Assembly (NCBI GenBank): GCA_030762935.1 | Contig: CM060895.1 | Coordinates: forward strand, 39,175,001 to 39,239,000 | Source of the DNA: Hymenopus coronatus | Taxonomy: Eukaryota; Arthropoda; Insecta; Mantodea; Hymenopodidae | Length of the DNA: 64,000 nucleotides | Direction of reading: 5' to 3' | In this document: positions 11,709 to 24,229 of the stretch, one piece after another | How positions within the stretch are numbered: the stretch's first letter is position 1 | Layout of the letters: each line of letters starts with the position of its first letter | Notes under the pieces: model-generated | The model's input: only the letters and a program-made list of their open reading frames with translations | The model's database searches: none | Told to the model about the DNA's origin: nothing | Made by a program: the position numbers and the translations under genes

Positions 11709-12257
11709 TACTACTTTATATAAATGAAAGATTCCTTCTAAGTAGGCATAAACTTAGGAATCCGTGGCCTGCATGTTGGATTGCCTTCGGTTCCCGACAT
11801 AAACTGACACACGACACACTGTGCAAGGAACAAGAGATCATATCACGTATTTACCCATTGAATGCATGGAGCAAACTCGCTTGATCTAACACAAAATTAA
11901 GCAATGCTGATTTCTGTTCTAAATAGTGGTAAAGAAGCGGGGATATAACACATAGATAAAATAAATTATTTACCAGAAAGAGGGATACAACACCAAAAAA
12001 TCCGAATAACTCGCTTATTAACCAGATTTAAAAGATTCAGAATTTATAAGCATATTGTTTCTGAACATTTAATTATGTAAAAATTTTCGATAAGACGAAC
12101 ATTTAAGAAGTTATATCAATTTCTTCTGATATTATTTGGTACGAGAAACTTCTGATTACATTAAAATCAAAAGAAAATAATAATTCTGTTAATCGCACAG
12201 AAACATATTTTTGTTACAGATTTTTCAAACGCCGTATGCTATGTAGATACCTATATG

Positions 12258-12440
12258 CACAGAGAGAAAGCGAGGGGAAGCAAGAGAATGTAAGACAAAT
12301 GCCCATAAATGAGAGAAGAGTAAATTGCAAGAGACGGATAGAAAGGGAAAGTAAAGACGGGGAGAACTTTGGTCATAAAAAAAGATAATGGAGGGTGGAG
12401 GCAGTAAGAGACATAGAAACATTGGATAGGGAGACAGGCG
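12258..12440. repeat. purine-rich (GA) tract on the plus strand
   Basis: An irregular purine-rich stretch (AGAGAGAAAGCGAGGGGAAG onward). The opposite orientation is seen at 36262-36400 as an irregular pyrimidine-rich tract. Confidence 0.6.
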
Positions 12441-13138
12441 AAAGTAGAATCTCGGCAATTAACGCGAAAAAAGTTGTGGTTTCTGCAAAATAATATAAGC
12501 GTTATAATATACATCTTGTTGCAATAATATAAGTAAAGGAAAATATCATTAAACAAACTACACAGCCAAAAAGCAGCAATTACTATATTTGCCGAAATAA
12601 ACTGAATAGCGAAAAGTTTGAGACAATTTCTAAGAATCCAACGTTTGTTTGAAATTTAGCTTAAAACATATATTACTCTGAAGGAATAATTTGTGGTATG
12701 TCTTATTCAAATAAAAACGTATGAAAAATCAATGGAAAGCTAGGTGTTTGAATATCAACAGACTTGTATCTGTGTGACATGGACTTTTTCCCCCTCAACC
12801 TATCTTCTTTTTTTGTTTTTCTCTCCTTTTGAAAGCGTATGTGTGAAGGGGTGCTATTGATCGCAAAACAAGAACAGACTCAGCGCCTGGCCTTTGATTG
12901 CAATAAACCGTCGGGTTTCTTAACTTTATCACGCAGGTATTCAACCATGAGCCACCAATCTATACCAAGATCTAGAAAAGTCTCAAATTGCAAGACATAT
13001 ATTGGTGATTCAATCAATCGATGAAAGTATGGCTAACTCAAGCATAATTTGCAGCGCGCTCCGGTCGTTTTGATAAAAAGAATAAGGAAGTTTGCTATAC
13101 GAAGGCCAGTCTTAAACGTTTTAAGATTAAGATTTTAA

Positions 13139-14019
13139 AAAATCTTATGTGTTCCATTCACACGACTTTCCTCTACATCTCTGCAATAAATTATTGTTAA
13201 AAGCCTTATTCTTCTATTTACTTAATGCTAATCGAGAAAAAAAAAATAGAAGAAAGGTTCCTATTACTTGCTTTCTTGTAAATAGGCGGGAAAAGGGAGT
13301 ACCATATCTAAAGTGATAGGCAATTTTTTTAAAAGCTGGTTGCTATGTGATTCAAATACCTTTATATGGACAGGAGTTGACAAATTCCCGTATGAGAAAA
13401 GTGTTAAGTATTTTAAAGCTGAAACCAATATCTCAAAAACGATCAACTCCATAAAATAAATTGCGTGTTTTAACGAGCTCTACATTTTTTATGTGACAAG
13501 TGTTTGTCTATCTCTTACGGTTTACCAGTTATGCAAAATCCGCTAAATTCATCCAAAATAAATATGCCTTCATAGGCTATTCCCAGAAAATTGAATATAT
13601 ACATTTTATTTGTCATGTAAATATCTTAAATATAAGAGATTTTAATCAAAATCGTTAGGCATTTTGAGAAAAATCAAGTTTTTTTTTTTATTTTTTTTTT
13701 TATTTTTACACGTACAGGGTAGCTAAGCATGGGGAAATTTTCTGGAAAATTTTCGTTTTGTTTCCTTGGTAGATACTGAAATTACATATCAAGTTTGTTA
13801 TTTAACGGACTTTTCGTTTTTGATCTATGCTGCCCACACACACACACACATACACACACACTTATTTTTAAAAATGCCTTTTTTTTTTCTTTTTTTTTTT
13901 TTGTATTCAGGAGATCCCAAAACATGTACTTCAGATGAAATCTCGGTTTCGAATTTTTGGGTGCAATACAATACCGTCTCTATACACTTTGCACATAGTT
14001 ACTTGTAGAGAAAGTAAAA
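13139..14019 (+). mobile_element. F1 repeat copy 9, full length (TAC subfamily)
   Basis: About 880 bp from AAAAAATCTTATGTGTTCCA to ACTTGTAGAGAAAGTAAAA. The subterminal CTCTACATCTCTGCAA on the left and TGTAGAG on the right agree. A T-rich low-complexity expansion (13679-13705) and a (CA)n tract (13834-13860) are present. Confidence 0.9.
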
Positions 14020-14364
14020 CAAAATACTTCTGGTGATTATATCTTTTCAAAAAATTCTCCACTGTGTTTAATTTTGTGCCTCATCCTTTCAAACCACATT
14101 TTAAATGTCGAACGTCATTCTTCTTTGGAAAGAGTGCAAATGCAACTATCATAAGCAGCAATGGCAGTTTCAGATTATTCTAACCGTTGAATCCGAATTT
14201 TTCTTTGCTTTTGGGAAATACGAAAAGGTCGCACGAGGGCACATCTGCACTATAAAGAGAATGAGGGAACAAATATCTGATTCTTGCATAAATTAAATTA
14301 TTTCTAGTGAAGTGACGCGGTACAAGACTGTAGCAGTTTTTAAACGTTATTTAATCAGATATGA
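14020..14364. other. unassigned spacer with a 63-codon frame
   Basis: Frame 14105-14296 has no recognisable motif and no repeat counterpart in the window. Confidence 0.2.
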
Positions 14365-14460
14365 ATGAAATGGGTAGTTCATCCTAACCGAGATTCGAAC
14401 TCAAGACCTCTTGAATATGAGGAAGACACGCTACCAGCACATTACAGACTGGCTAGCAAA
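14365..14460 (-). mobile_element. SINE family S3, fragment
   Basis: The minus strand shows the S3 head without its body: GCTGGTAGCGTGTCTTCC (A-box half) and GTCTTGAGTTCGAATCTCGG (B box). It matches the heads at 23868, 39240 and 61076. Confidence 0.65.
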
Positions 14461-16904
14461 CATGTTGTTGTACACCATCTGGTAAGTACCTACTGTCCTC
14501 TCGTCCTCCAAGCGGAATTGTGACAGTATGGGCACTAGCTGAGAAGAATGAGCACACCATTTCATGCCAACACTTCTTACCTGTCTCATATTTGTTAGAG
14601 GATCCCCTCCTGGGATCACTGAGTTGATACTGTTGAGAGAACCGCATGTGCTATTTTAGAGTATTTAAGATATGCATTTTATTTCTCAAGCGGATACGTG
14701 AAATATATTACATTGCAATTAAAATATCAAATAAATTTTCATAGAAATAAAAAGGTAATTTGATTCTGTGTAAATCAGGCTGTTTCAACTCGAATCGTGT
14801 GATCAGAGTACACGCGGGTACTCGACTACAAAATTCCGAGCACAGTTGGGGAGGGGGAAGTGTGGTAACCAATACATCACTGGCGAAGGTCACACCATAA
14901 TGCTTGCGCCCTGCCACTTCATTGTAACTCTTGATTCAGCCATGACAACAGCCTCAATGATTGCCGTATTACATGTTGCAGGCAGACCCCTTTGCGCCGT
15001 GACTTGCTTAGTGCGTTTTTGCGTTTGCGTTTGGCGTTTTTTTAATATGTTTATTCATTCACACGTTCCATTACATTAGTAATACTACATGTCTGATTTC
15101 CTGTGTTTATCATTTGATTTTCCTTACATACGTTTTACAAATGTGTTTTTTTGTTTTTATTTATGTGTGGTTAAGTTACTATTTTGTTTTAGATATTATA
15201 CATTTTCTAGGTTAATGGCATTTACATATTCACAGAAATGTTTTAGAAACTCTCTACTAGTGTTGGTTTACTTTATGATCATTTTGAGGATTTCGCGTAA
15301 AGGGTTGTGTATTAAAGGATTTTGGAAAAGCCTTCACCTCCGTTCTTGAAGGGACGTTGACTTAAGTGCCAGCTTTTATTTTTGGAATTATTGGTCTTAG
15401 GGTATTTATGGGACTGAAAAGCTTTATTTCCGATAATTCTCGAAATTGCTTCCTCTAGAGGTAAGCGTTAGAGTTAGAAAATGAGCGAGCTTTCTCTTGA
15501 TCTTTACTTGAATTAAGATAACCTATGTTGTGATAACCGAGTTATGCCGAGAGGAGATGTCAATTGCCGTTCTCGTTAACTCGTGAATTAGTTTCTTCCG
15601 ATTACGATAGCTTGACGGAGACGTTAACTGAAGCTGTTGCATAGATTGTTGTGCAGGCACCCTACGGCTGCATGTGATGAGGTAGAGACAACGTGCTGAG
15701 CTAATTCCTAGCGTACACGCTATTACTCCACCCTTATCTATGGGAATGCTCTCTCACAACTGGGGCACATGATTAGCTGGCAATAGGCTTCAGGGTGCAC
15801 AACTGCTTAGGTTATTAGCGACATCATCACAACATAAAAGTCAAGATCACGTGCTAGTCCTATCGACAATATACAGGGTACACACAATGATTATAGTGTT
15901 TTAGCTTTTGTTGTATTGAATTACACAGATCTCGGATAAATTAGGCTCTTTAATTACAACACGTTATAAAGATATAGTTTTAGGAACAAAATCATTCCAC
16001 CAGATAAACTTTAGATTTTGTCTATCCAAAATGCATTTCTACTTTCTAGAAGTTTTAAACATTCAATTTATACAGTAGGTATTAAAATGACACAGTAGCA
16101 GAAACAGCAAATTCACAAATTATGTTTAGAAATATTTGTCTTAAATTATGCAATCATGGTTGGTAATACATATTGTAAGATGCCCTGCATGGGATAGGAG
16201 TTACCTTGCCATTGTGCATCGTTAGAGGGTAGTAGGCTCAGGTTAGAGCTATCTCGCGTAGCATAACTATAAATAAGCACACTAAGGGTGCGAGGAGACA
16301 ATGTTTTTACTATCGCTCAGAGGTATTAATGAGAATATATGGTTCAGGAGCTATATGGAAAGACCCACTGTATTACCCTATTTCACAAAACTCGCCTGGT
16401 ACATTCGGATCTAAAAATTAAACACATTGGAACAAACTCTTTCTGTGAATGACGACCAAGAGTGCGTCTGGCAGTGTCTGTAGCTCAAATGTAAGCCCTC
16501 CTCTTGTCCTATGTAGTTATTGGAGCTTTTATAGCTAAAACTCTCCTTATGCGAACATTGCTTAATGAGGACACGACTGTGTCTTCATTTACATCTTGAC
16601 ACCAATATCGATTGCTCCAACTGATGTAACATTACCTCTTGCTAAATAAAATATAATTTATTCAATTCGGCTACCCTACATTATGAGCTTAAGGGAATAG
16701 AAAGTAGCAGAAATGCACCGTTCACTAAGGATGTATCATTGCGATCTAAATGTTAACCCCAAGAACTTTTTTTCAAAATACAATACATCCATAAGAACAG
16801 CAGTGTAAAAGAACTGTTTAAAATGGGCGTGAAAGGCAAAAAAATAAGTAAATAAATAAAAAAAACAAACAAAAAACACAAAAAAAAACAAAAAAAAAAA
16901 ACAA
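14461..16904. other. long stretch without recognisable features
   Basis: Unique-looking sequence. Open frames at 14431-14647, 14708-14917, 14846-15079 and 15089-15349 are short, overlap on opposite strands and carry no recognisable motif. 15600-15900 is less AT-rich. An A-rich (AAAC/AAAT) low-complexity patch occupies about 16840-16905. Confidence 0.3.
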
Positions 16905-17060
16905 CTGGAGAAGTCTTGTGAATGTGAATATCAAACAGTGGGCGAGGCATGAGAGCCAGAAGCAATGGGAAATACGCCCTTTGAAAGGGATTTCTGCGGT
17001 ACTGCAGTGACTGATTAATATCTACAACAAACGATAAAGACACTACAGGGAGCGAATATT
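16905..17060 (-). mobile_element. possible S2 SINE body fragment
   Basis: On the minus strand CCCATTGCTTCTGGCTCTCA and TGCCTCGCC resemble the S2 body at 22028-22320 (CGCTCTCATACCTGGC). There is an A-rich end next to 16905. No head is visible, and the similarity is weak. Confidence 0.35.
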
Positions 17061-17061
17061 C

Positions 17062-17865
17062 AGTTCCTCTTTCTACAAAAGAAATGAATTCTACAAAATT
17101 CGATACCGAGATTTCATCGGAAATATATGTTTTAGGGTCCCATGTATCCAAAAAAAGCATTTCAGAAAAAGGTCCTAAGTGTGTGTGTCTGTGAACACGA
17201 TAACTCAAAAACGAAAAGTCGGAAAAGTACCAAACTTGGTATTTAATTTTAGTATCTTCCATGGATGCGACACGAAGATTTACAGAAAAATCCCCACAGA
17301 CCAAACTACCCTTTACATAGAGTTTTTTTTAGAAAATTTTGATTTGCTTAAAAATGGCTCTAACGATTTTGATTAAAATATCGTATATTAAAGATATTTA
17401 CCTGAAAAATAAAACGTATATTTTGAATTTTCTAGGAATAGCCTCTGAAGACTACTTTATTCTGGATGAATTTTACGGAATTTTATATAGCTGCTAAATC
17501 GTAAGAGATGGACATAAACTTACCACACAACACATGTAGAGCACTTTAAAACACACAATTTAGTTATACACATTTTTCTCGTGGTGGTGATCGTTTTTGA
17601 GTAATTGCTTGTTTTAGATTTTACCTTTAAAAAACTTATACTTTTCTCATATCTACAGGAATTTGTCAAATCCTTCCATACAAACAAAGGAACCTCAGCC
17701 ACATAGCAACCAGCTTTTCGCTTTGCTTACAAGGAAACAAGTAATAAGGCTATATCTGCTAATGTTTTCTCGATTAGCATGAAGCAAATAGAAGTAAAAG
17801 GTTTTTAAATATAATTTGTTGCAGAGATGTAGAGAAAGTCATGTGAATGGAACACATCACCTTTT
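17062..17865 (-). mobile_element. F1 repeat copy 10, 3' end decayed
   Basis: The minus-strand copy has a clear 5' end (plus-strand TAGAGAAAGTCATGTGAATG then GAACACATCACC) and all core blocks. The 3' hairpin is degraded beyond CAAAATTCGATACCGAG. A 183-codon minus-strand frame (16753-17304) crosses this repeat and its flank and is not a gene. Confidence 0.85.
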
Positions 17866-18139
17866 TTTCTTCAAATTATATCCTGTTCATACAACCAGGC
17901 TGTTAGAAAGTATTCGAATAAAACCAATCCCATGATATGAACCTTTATCTTTATTTGCTGCATGAAAAATACCTACACACACATTGTATGTGACAGAGAA
18001 AGTAAAGATGAATGAAACACACAAATAGTAAAATAGGTTCTTTTAGGTTCTAAAATATAGATTACATTTTATACAAATCAATGCAAGATATTTAACTAGT
18101 TTTAATTCATATATAAAATATAGGCATTTAATCTAAAAT
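17866..18139. other. spacer with a possible F1 3'-tip remnant
   Basis: CACATTGTATGTGACAGAGA then AAGTAAAG near 17984-18010 resembles the F1 3' hairpin and terminus. It is only about 35 bp and could be coincidence. Confidence 0.3.
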
Positions 18140-19250
18140 GCGAGGTATAAGGTACATCCAACATGGAGCAACGTGGGCTAATTGTGAAAACTTTTTATCA
18201 GAACGGAGAAAGTTACGCAACAACTGTAAGGAGATGACGCGCGATTTTAGAGCGAAATAAAGCACCGAAGAATTAACAGTTCGCAGCCTTATGAAACAGT
18301 TCAATGAAACGGGTTCAACAGTGAACATTAAAAGTTCTGGGGTCATCGTAAAGGTCGATTCGAGCAAAACATAGCTGAAGTCCAACGAAATCGGTTCTTC
18401 GCCGTTCCCAAGAATTGGGCATAGAGAATTCTCCAATATGATATTCATTACCTGATGCACAAAATTCAGTTAACGCAGCAGCTGAAAGTGGCCGATCTCG
18501 CAAAGAGGCGAAATTTTGCTGACTGATTTCTGAGAAAGTGCTCGGCGGACGACGGCTTTGCGAGCAAAATCAACTTCAATGAGGCGCATTTCCACTTAAA
18601 TTGATTTGTGAATAAGCAGAATTACTGTATCTGGGGGTCAGAAAATCCTTGCATAATTCAAGAAAAGAAAATGCATCCACGAGTGATAGCTTAGTGTGGC
18701 TTTTGGGCGGGCGGCATCATCGGTCCTAATTTTTTTGAAGATGAGGCAGGACAAGCTGTGAGAATTAATGGAAACCGATACCGTACGATAAATACTTTTT
18801 GTGGCCTCATTTCAATGGAATGGACATTCAGAAATTATGGTTTCAGCTGGATGCCACCTGCAATGCTGCCCGCGGAACAATCCAATTACTCAATGAGCGG
18901 TTCCCGGATCGACTCATTTCGCGTAAAGTTGACCATTAATGATTACCAAGGTCATGTGACTTAACTTCTTGTGTCTTTTTTCTTTGGGGTACTTTTAAAT
19001 CATTGGATATGCCAATAACACCGTAACATTCATGACTTAAAGGAGGAAATTCAACGAGTCGTCGACGAAATCCAATTGGAAACTTGTCAGGCAGCAGTTG
19101 TCAGTTTTTACATGCCAGCGCAGTAGAGGAAGTCATATGCCCAACATACCTGAAAGCGTAAGATGTGATGATCATGTTTGTGAATTTTGTTAGTGTGTTT
19201 TGAAAGAATAAAGTTCATAAGTTGATGTAACAAAATCGAAACGCTTTTTG
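18140..19250 (+). pseudogene. Tc1/mariner-superfamily transposase pseudogene (Tc3-like type)
   Basis: With frameshifts, the plus strand encodes successive blocks typical of the arthropod Tc1-type transposases with a WPP.SPDLTPLDFFLWG-style third motif. Visible blocks include QNGESYATTV, KAPKN*QFAAL-like linker, LMKQFNETGSTVN (helix-turn-helix domain), LTQQLKVADLAKRRNFAD, INFNEAHFHLN, QNYCIWGSENPCIIQEKKMH, FWAGGIIGPNFFEDEAGQAV, WFQLDATCNAA, NDYQGHVT then DLTSCVFFLWG, and HDLKEEIQRVVDEIQLETCQ. All three catalytic positions look damaged: DEAHF has become NEAHF, QQDGATCHTA has become QLDATCNAA, and the LDFF aspartate is lost. Several stops break the frame. Terminal repeats were not identified. 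The enzyme would excise and insert the transposon in the nucleus; this copy cannot. Confidence 0.7.
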
Positions 19251-19586
19251 AATGAAATTGAAGCAAGACTGTAGAAGTTTCCATAACACAAATTATAAGT
19301 GTTCAATATGAGATCAATTTTTGACATGTACATCCAGCAAGTAGTCTATTTCTTGCCACAATGAGGTTAGCAAGTCTGGTGTAACTGATCCTTCTACTGC
19401 ACTAGCCAACCGCCTCAACTCAGGAAGATCTGCACTAGGTATCGATGTCACGTTTGCTGAACAACTTTCAACGTTCATTGCTGGAGTTGCTGGTTCTTGA
19501 CTCTCCCGCCAAACAATTGTTTTAAGACGGCGAGAAAACCGTTCTGATTGTCTGTCTCAAGAGTCTCATCTGATTCACAACTGGCC

Positions 19587-20484
19587 TTTTTACTTTCTGT
19601 AGCCCCGTATCTACAATGTACATAGGGATAGAGGAGTATTGTATTCCACCCAAAAATTCGAGATTTTACCGGAAATACATGTTTTAGGACCCCTGTATCC
19701 AAAAAAGGCATTTTCAGAAAAAGGTCCGTGTGTGTCCTTGTGTCCGTGTGTCTGTGAACACGATAACTCAAAAACGAATAGTAGCTAAAATACCAAACTT
19801 GGTATTTAAGTTTAGTATCTTCCAGGGATGCGACACGAAGATTTTGAGAAAAATCCCCCACACGCCAAACTATCCTTTACATGGAATTTTTTTCGAAAAT
19901 TTTGATTTTCTTAAAAATGGCTCTAACGATTTTGATTAAAATATCGTATATTAAAGCTATTTACCTGACAAATGAAATGCATATCTTGAATTTTCTGGGA
20001 ATAGCTTCTAAAGACCTGTTTATTCTGGATGAATTTTGCTTAATTTGGCATAACTAGTAAACCGTAAGAGATAGACAAAAATTTACTGTACAAAAAAATG
20101 TAGGTCTTGTTAAAATACACAGTTATGCCAATTACATTTTTTCGTGGAGCTTACCCTTTTCGAGATATTCCTTGTTATTAGTTTCAGTTGTAAAGTACTT
20201 ATATTTTTCTCAGACGGGAGTGTCCGTTTTTCTTTTGTTCTACTCCTGGCCAAGAAAAGAAGCGATTTATAACGACAATCGCATAACGACAGCTTTCAAA
20301 ACATTTGACTATCGGTTTAGCCTAGTGTATTCGCTTATTTTCTCCCTATTTATAAAAAACTAAGTAATAAGAACATTGTGCTAATGAGTATCTCGATTAG
20401 CAAGGTGCAGAAAGAGGAATAATTTTATATAAGAAGTTTGTAGAACAGCTAGAGAAAGTCATGTGAGTGTAACACATCTGATTT
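19587..20484 (-). mobile_element. F1 repeat copy 11, full length (TAGC subfamily)
   Basis: About 897 bp. The plus strand shows TTTTTACTTTCTGTAGCCCC (3' end), the hairpin arms TAGCCCCGTAT and ATAGGGATAGAG, a GTGTGTCC tract, and at the 5' end ACAGCTAGAGAAAGTCATG. The TAGC signature is present at both ends. The 128-codon frame 19475-19861 is repeat translation. Confidence 0.92.
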
Positions 20485-20967
20485 TTTCGTTAACGTTCAT
20501 GTTGATCTAATAGTATCATATATGAGTATCATCGGAAGGGGTCCTAAGATAAAACCTACGTGTATATCTGTAGCGAACTGTAACCACTGAGCTACGTTTC
20601 ATGAATTTCAAGACAAAAAGCTTTTGCATGCCAGTTATCAGGTTTTGTGATTTATAATAGTGGCATTAATTTTGGGCAACTTTTTCTTTGTTTTGTTAAA
20701 GTAACCTTAAAATTTGAATATTGCATTCAACTGTCATTCAGGATGATTCTTATCAGATTAAATTATAGCCAGGAAAAGTTACCATAATACAGTATAGAAT
20801 CTTTTACCATAGACTGGAGCTAATTTGGCCCTTAAGGATTACTATGGCCGAACCTTGGAAAATATATTATTTTATAATAAATATACACATGTATTACATG
20901 TTATATTGTAGTTGATGCGAAAATCGGAATCATTACTCTAATATTGGAGATTAAGCTTTAACTAAAA
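20485..20967. other. unassigned spacer
   Basis: AT-rich. A tRNA-like string (TGTAACCACTGAGCTACG, 20579-20596) resembles the reverse complement of an A box, but no B box is near enough to call a SINE. Confidence 0.25.
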
Positions 20968-21804
20968 CTCTGATGTGTTCCATTCACACGATTTTCTCTA
21001 GCTGTTCTACAATAAACTTCCTTACTAAAGATTATTCTTTCATCCACATAATGCCAATTAAGATAAACTTGCCCAGAATTGGTCTTATTCCTTGCTTCTT
21101 CATAAGTATAAGGGAATGCACTAGGCTAAAGCGATAGTCATTCCTTTTAAAAGCCGATCGCAAAGTGAAACAATTAAAGTTCGGTAATCTTTGCTTGCTA
21201 AGAATAAACAAAAGACAACGAAAAGAAATATGTCTTCCGTTTGAGCAAAGTTTAAATGCCCAAAAAGTGCAACCAATAACACGGAATGTCTAGAAAACGG
21301 TTAACTCCCAAAAAATGTATGGGATCTAGTTTTTTTATGTAGCATGTATCTATCTCTTAGGGTTTTACCAGTTATGCAAAATGCATCCAAAATGGAGAAC
21401 TTCAGAGGCTATTCCTAGAAAATTCAATATATTAATTTTATTTGCCATGTAAATATCTTTAATATAAGGTATTTTAATCAAAATCGTTAGAAGCATTTTT
21501 GAGAAAATCAGAATGTTCGAAACATTTTCCATGTAAAGGGTTGTTGGGGGTGGAGGGATTTTCTCGAAAATATTCGTGTCATATCCACCAATTGTGGTAT
21601 TTAATTAACTTTTAGAGCTATGCTGCCCACAAACAGACACACACAAACACACACACATACACAGACAGAGACTTGTGTGTAAATTGTTTTATTTACGTCT
21701 CAAAACATTATTTCCGGTAAACTCTCGATTGCGATTTTTGGGTGGAATACAATACCTTCTCTATCCACATGTACATTGTACCTACGTGCTATAGAAAGTA
21801 AAAA
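20967..21804 (+). mobile_element. F1 repeat copy 12, full length (TAGC subfamily)
   Basis: From AAAACTCTGATGTGTTCCAT through TTCTCTAGCTGTTCTACA to GTGCTATAGAAAGTAAAA. It has a (CA)n tract (21638-21663), and the hairpin is centred on ATGTACATTGTAC. TAGC occurs at both ends. Confidence 0.9.
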
Positions 21805-22027
21805 AGTGTGCAAAATTAGTGTCACTGCTTCACAGCTATAATACGAAGCAAAACAAAATCTGCGATTAGGTTTTGATTCAAAATCGCATTGTATACCTCA
21901 GAGAAAACGTATGTGTTAAACCATCCACATATGATCATTTGTGTACATTCTGTATAAAAATGAGATAGAACTCTAGATCAACAAAGACACAGAATTGACT
22001 TTAAGGTTTAACCCCCCCCCCCCCCGG
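21805..22027. other. spacer ending in a C-run
   Basis: No gene or repeat seen. A homopolymer of 14 C lies at 22012-22025, directly at the edge of the S2 SINE. Confidence 0.5.
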
Positions 22028-22320
22028 GGATTTTCACGTGAGTGGCTAGGGTTCGAAGCCGTAAGTAGCAGACAAACATTGAATCAGAGTGAAGAACAAG
22101 AAACGGGGAACCGGCCCATAGCCAGGTATGAGAGCGAAAAAGAGGACAATGAAATGTAGGCGAAATTTATAAGAAGATAAGTAACGATACAGCAATTGGT
22201 GGAAAGAATGTCGGGAAAAACCGAAGAACATGGAGATAACCCGCCCAAACTCCGCTTTGCCATCCACAAATTCCACATGTGAGTCCCTGGAATCGAAACC
22301 AGGGCGGTGAAGTTGAAACT
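22028..22320 (-). mobile_element. SINE family S2, minus strand
   Basis: The minus strand has a B box TGGTTTCGATTCCAGGGACT, then the body CACATGTGGAATTTGTGGAT, GGCAAAGCGGAGTTTGGGCG, GGTTATCTCCATGTTCTTCG and a 3' half that is CT-rich. A CAACTTCACCGCCC head remnant lies at the 3' side of the plus strand. Confidence 0.7.
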
Positions 22321-22521
22321 ACTGTGCGACTAAAATAAAACTTTTAAAATACTGCGAACCCAAAGATAATTAAAACCAACTCGACCATAGACGCGTCGTT
22401 CCCAAGAATGCCAGAGAGGGTGGAGCTCAACGGTAAAGATCTGAAGAGCATTCAGTCCGCGCACATCTTTGGAAGAGAGAATACTGAACTTAATGGGCAC
22501 TTGGTGTGAAATTTCGAAGGC

Positions 22522-23546
22522 ATTGTAATATACTAAAAAATTCGATATCGAGATTTCACCGGGTCCCCCCAAAAAAACAAAAAATGTCTTGTAGAAAAAG
22601 GTCTATGTGTGTGTGTGTCTATGAAAACGATAGGTAACCCAAAAACGAAAAGTCGGTAAAATACTAAAATTGGTATTTGAGTTTCGTATCTTCGAAGGAT
22701 GTGACACGATGAACTTGAGGAAAATCCTGCCACACCCTTTACATGAAAACAATTCCGAAAATTTTGATTTTCCCAAAAATGGCTCTAAAGAATTTGATTA
22801 AAATATCGTGTTTTAACATATTCACAAGAAAAATTTAATGGATATGTTCAATTTTCTGGGAATAGCCCGTGAAGACATTTATTCTAAGTGAATTTTGCGT
22901 AACTGGTAAACCGTAAGAGATAAAAAAATCTTACTACGTAAAAATTGTAGATCTTTTTAAAACACAATTTATGGCACATACATTTATTTGTGAGTTGACT
23001 ATTTTTTAGACATTTCTTATTATTGGTTTCACTTTTAAAATAATTAAACTTTTCCATACGGGATTTTGTCAAAACTCCTGGCAATGCAAAAAACGGATTC
23101 TCATCCACATGGCAACTAGCCTTTAAAAGATTTGAGTATCGCTTTAACCGAGTTTATTCTCTTATTTGCCTTGTTCTTAAAAAAGCAAGTAATAAGACAA
23201 TTTCTGCTAATGCTTATCTCGATTATCATGGAGGAAATAGGAGATTTTTTTTTAAACAGTACCGGAGTCTGATCAGGACTGTATCCCCATTTACATTTCC
23301 CCCCGTAGGTTTTACTGTTTATTACTGGTTTTACTGTTTTTACTGTTCCTTTTACAAACATAGACACATAGCACAAACATATAACACCCATGCCCAAGGC
23401 GGGACTCGAACCCACAATCCCCTGCCCACGAAGCACCAAAGCGACACGCTTTAGCGAGCGCGGCCCTGGGAACCGGCAGATTAAGCTTTTTAGTAGTAAT
23501 TTGTTGTTACCGAGACATAGACATGTGAATTGAACACATCAGAGTT
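22522..23546 (-). mobile_element. F1 repeat copy 13 interrupted by an S6 SINE
   Basis: The 3' hairpin is missing (the match starts at AAAATTCGATATCGAGATTT), but the core and 5' end (plus-strand AGACATGTGAATTGAACACA) are clear. The S6 SINE at 23248-23475 splits it within the AAGCTTTTTAGTAGTAATTT block close to the element's 5' end. Confidence 0.85.
23248..23475 (-). mobile_element. tRNA-derived SINE, family S6, inside F1 copy 13
   Basis: The minus strand starts GCCGGTTCCCAGGGCCGCGC, has the B box GGGTTCGAGTCCCGCC and the body GGGCATGGGTGTTATATG, and ends with a short A-run (plus-strand T-run at 23248). AGATT flanks it on both sides, a plausible short target duplication. A second copy is at 31217-31385. 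Confidence 0.78.
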
Positions 23547-23867
23547 TTCTTAAAATTTTACGGTTACTGCATTGTTGTCTTGTTTATATGAAAGCCACAT
23601 TTAAAACAAATTGGATAAATACTTTAAAATATATATAAATTATTTTATAAATGTTATTATATAAGTATATTGCACAGTCAAAATATTACACATGCCTGAA
23701 CTTTTGAGAAAAATTGTTGGAAATTTTTGAATTGGAGCGTTGAACGACACGCAAAACCTTTACGCGTTGATGTTTCGATACATTTGCTTACTGAATGAGA
23801 TAAATTTTTCATCTTTTAATAAAAATATTTTTCTGAAGCATTACTATATATTACAATAAATATTTGC
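23547..23867. other. unassigned AT-rich spacer
   Basis: No features recognised. Confidence 0.3.
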
Positions 23868-24085
23868 CCGCCTGGGTAGTGTGGTGGTAGCCTCACATTC
23901 AAAAGGTCGTGAGTTCGAATCTCGCTTAGGGTGAGTTACCCAGATAAGGGTTTTTTCGGGGTTTTCCCTTGTCCTGAGAAGACGAATGTCGAGTAACTTT
24001 AGGCTTCGTGGACCCCGAGATCATTTGAGCATCATTTCACCAATTTCATTCATCGCCGACTACTCAAAGAGTGGTTTTAAGCAAA
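23868..24085 (+). mobile_element. tRNA-derived SINE, family S3
   Basis: The head CGCCTGGGTAGTGTGGTGGT and the B box GTGAGTTCGAATCTCGC are followed by a diagnostic body: GGGTGAGTTACCCAGATAAG, TTTTCCCTTGTCCTGAGAAG, GAGTAACTTTAGGCTTCGTG and CACCAATTTCATTCATCG. Other copies are at 39240-39466 (minus) and 61076-61295 (plus). Confidence 0.85.
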
Positions 24086-24229
24086 ATTATGTTTAATAAA
24101 ACAGTATGCTAGCAAACAGGTGTGCTGAACGATATTTCAATGGCTGTAGAGACCGAAGTAACGCGAGGACAACTAAATGGGATTCTACTATATGTTATAC
24201 TGTTTAACGCCCGCTTTTACTACTATGAC
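24086..24229. other. short spacer between SINEs
   Basis: Contains the start of a 92-codon frame (24122-24400) that runs into the S2 SINE. No independent coding evidence. Confidence 0.3.

Larger units (their letters stand above)
11238..13138. other. mostly non-repetitive region without identifiable genes
   Basis: Apart from an (ATT)n run and a purine-rich tract (listed separately), I see no repeat family and no convincing gene. Frames of 60-100 codons on the minus strand at 11358-11540 and 12225-12556, and a 61-codon plus frame at 12839-13024, have no recognisable domain. The 12.2-12.6 kb frames are translations of the pyrimidine-rich complement. Confidence 0.3.

Noticed and set aside
12225..12556. 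Overlapping minus-strand frames of 77 and 101 codons
   Set aside because: They are translations of a pyrimidine-rich tract (serine/leucine/proline/phenylalanine-rich) with no recognisable motif.
16753..17304. 183-codon minus-strand frame, among the longest in the window
   Set aside because: It spans an F1 3' end, a possible SINE scrap and an A-rich tract translated as phenylalanine runs. No domain, no splice context.
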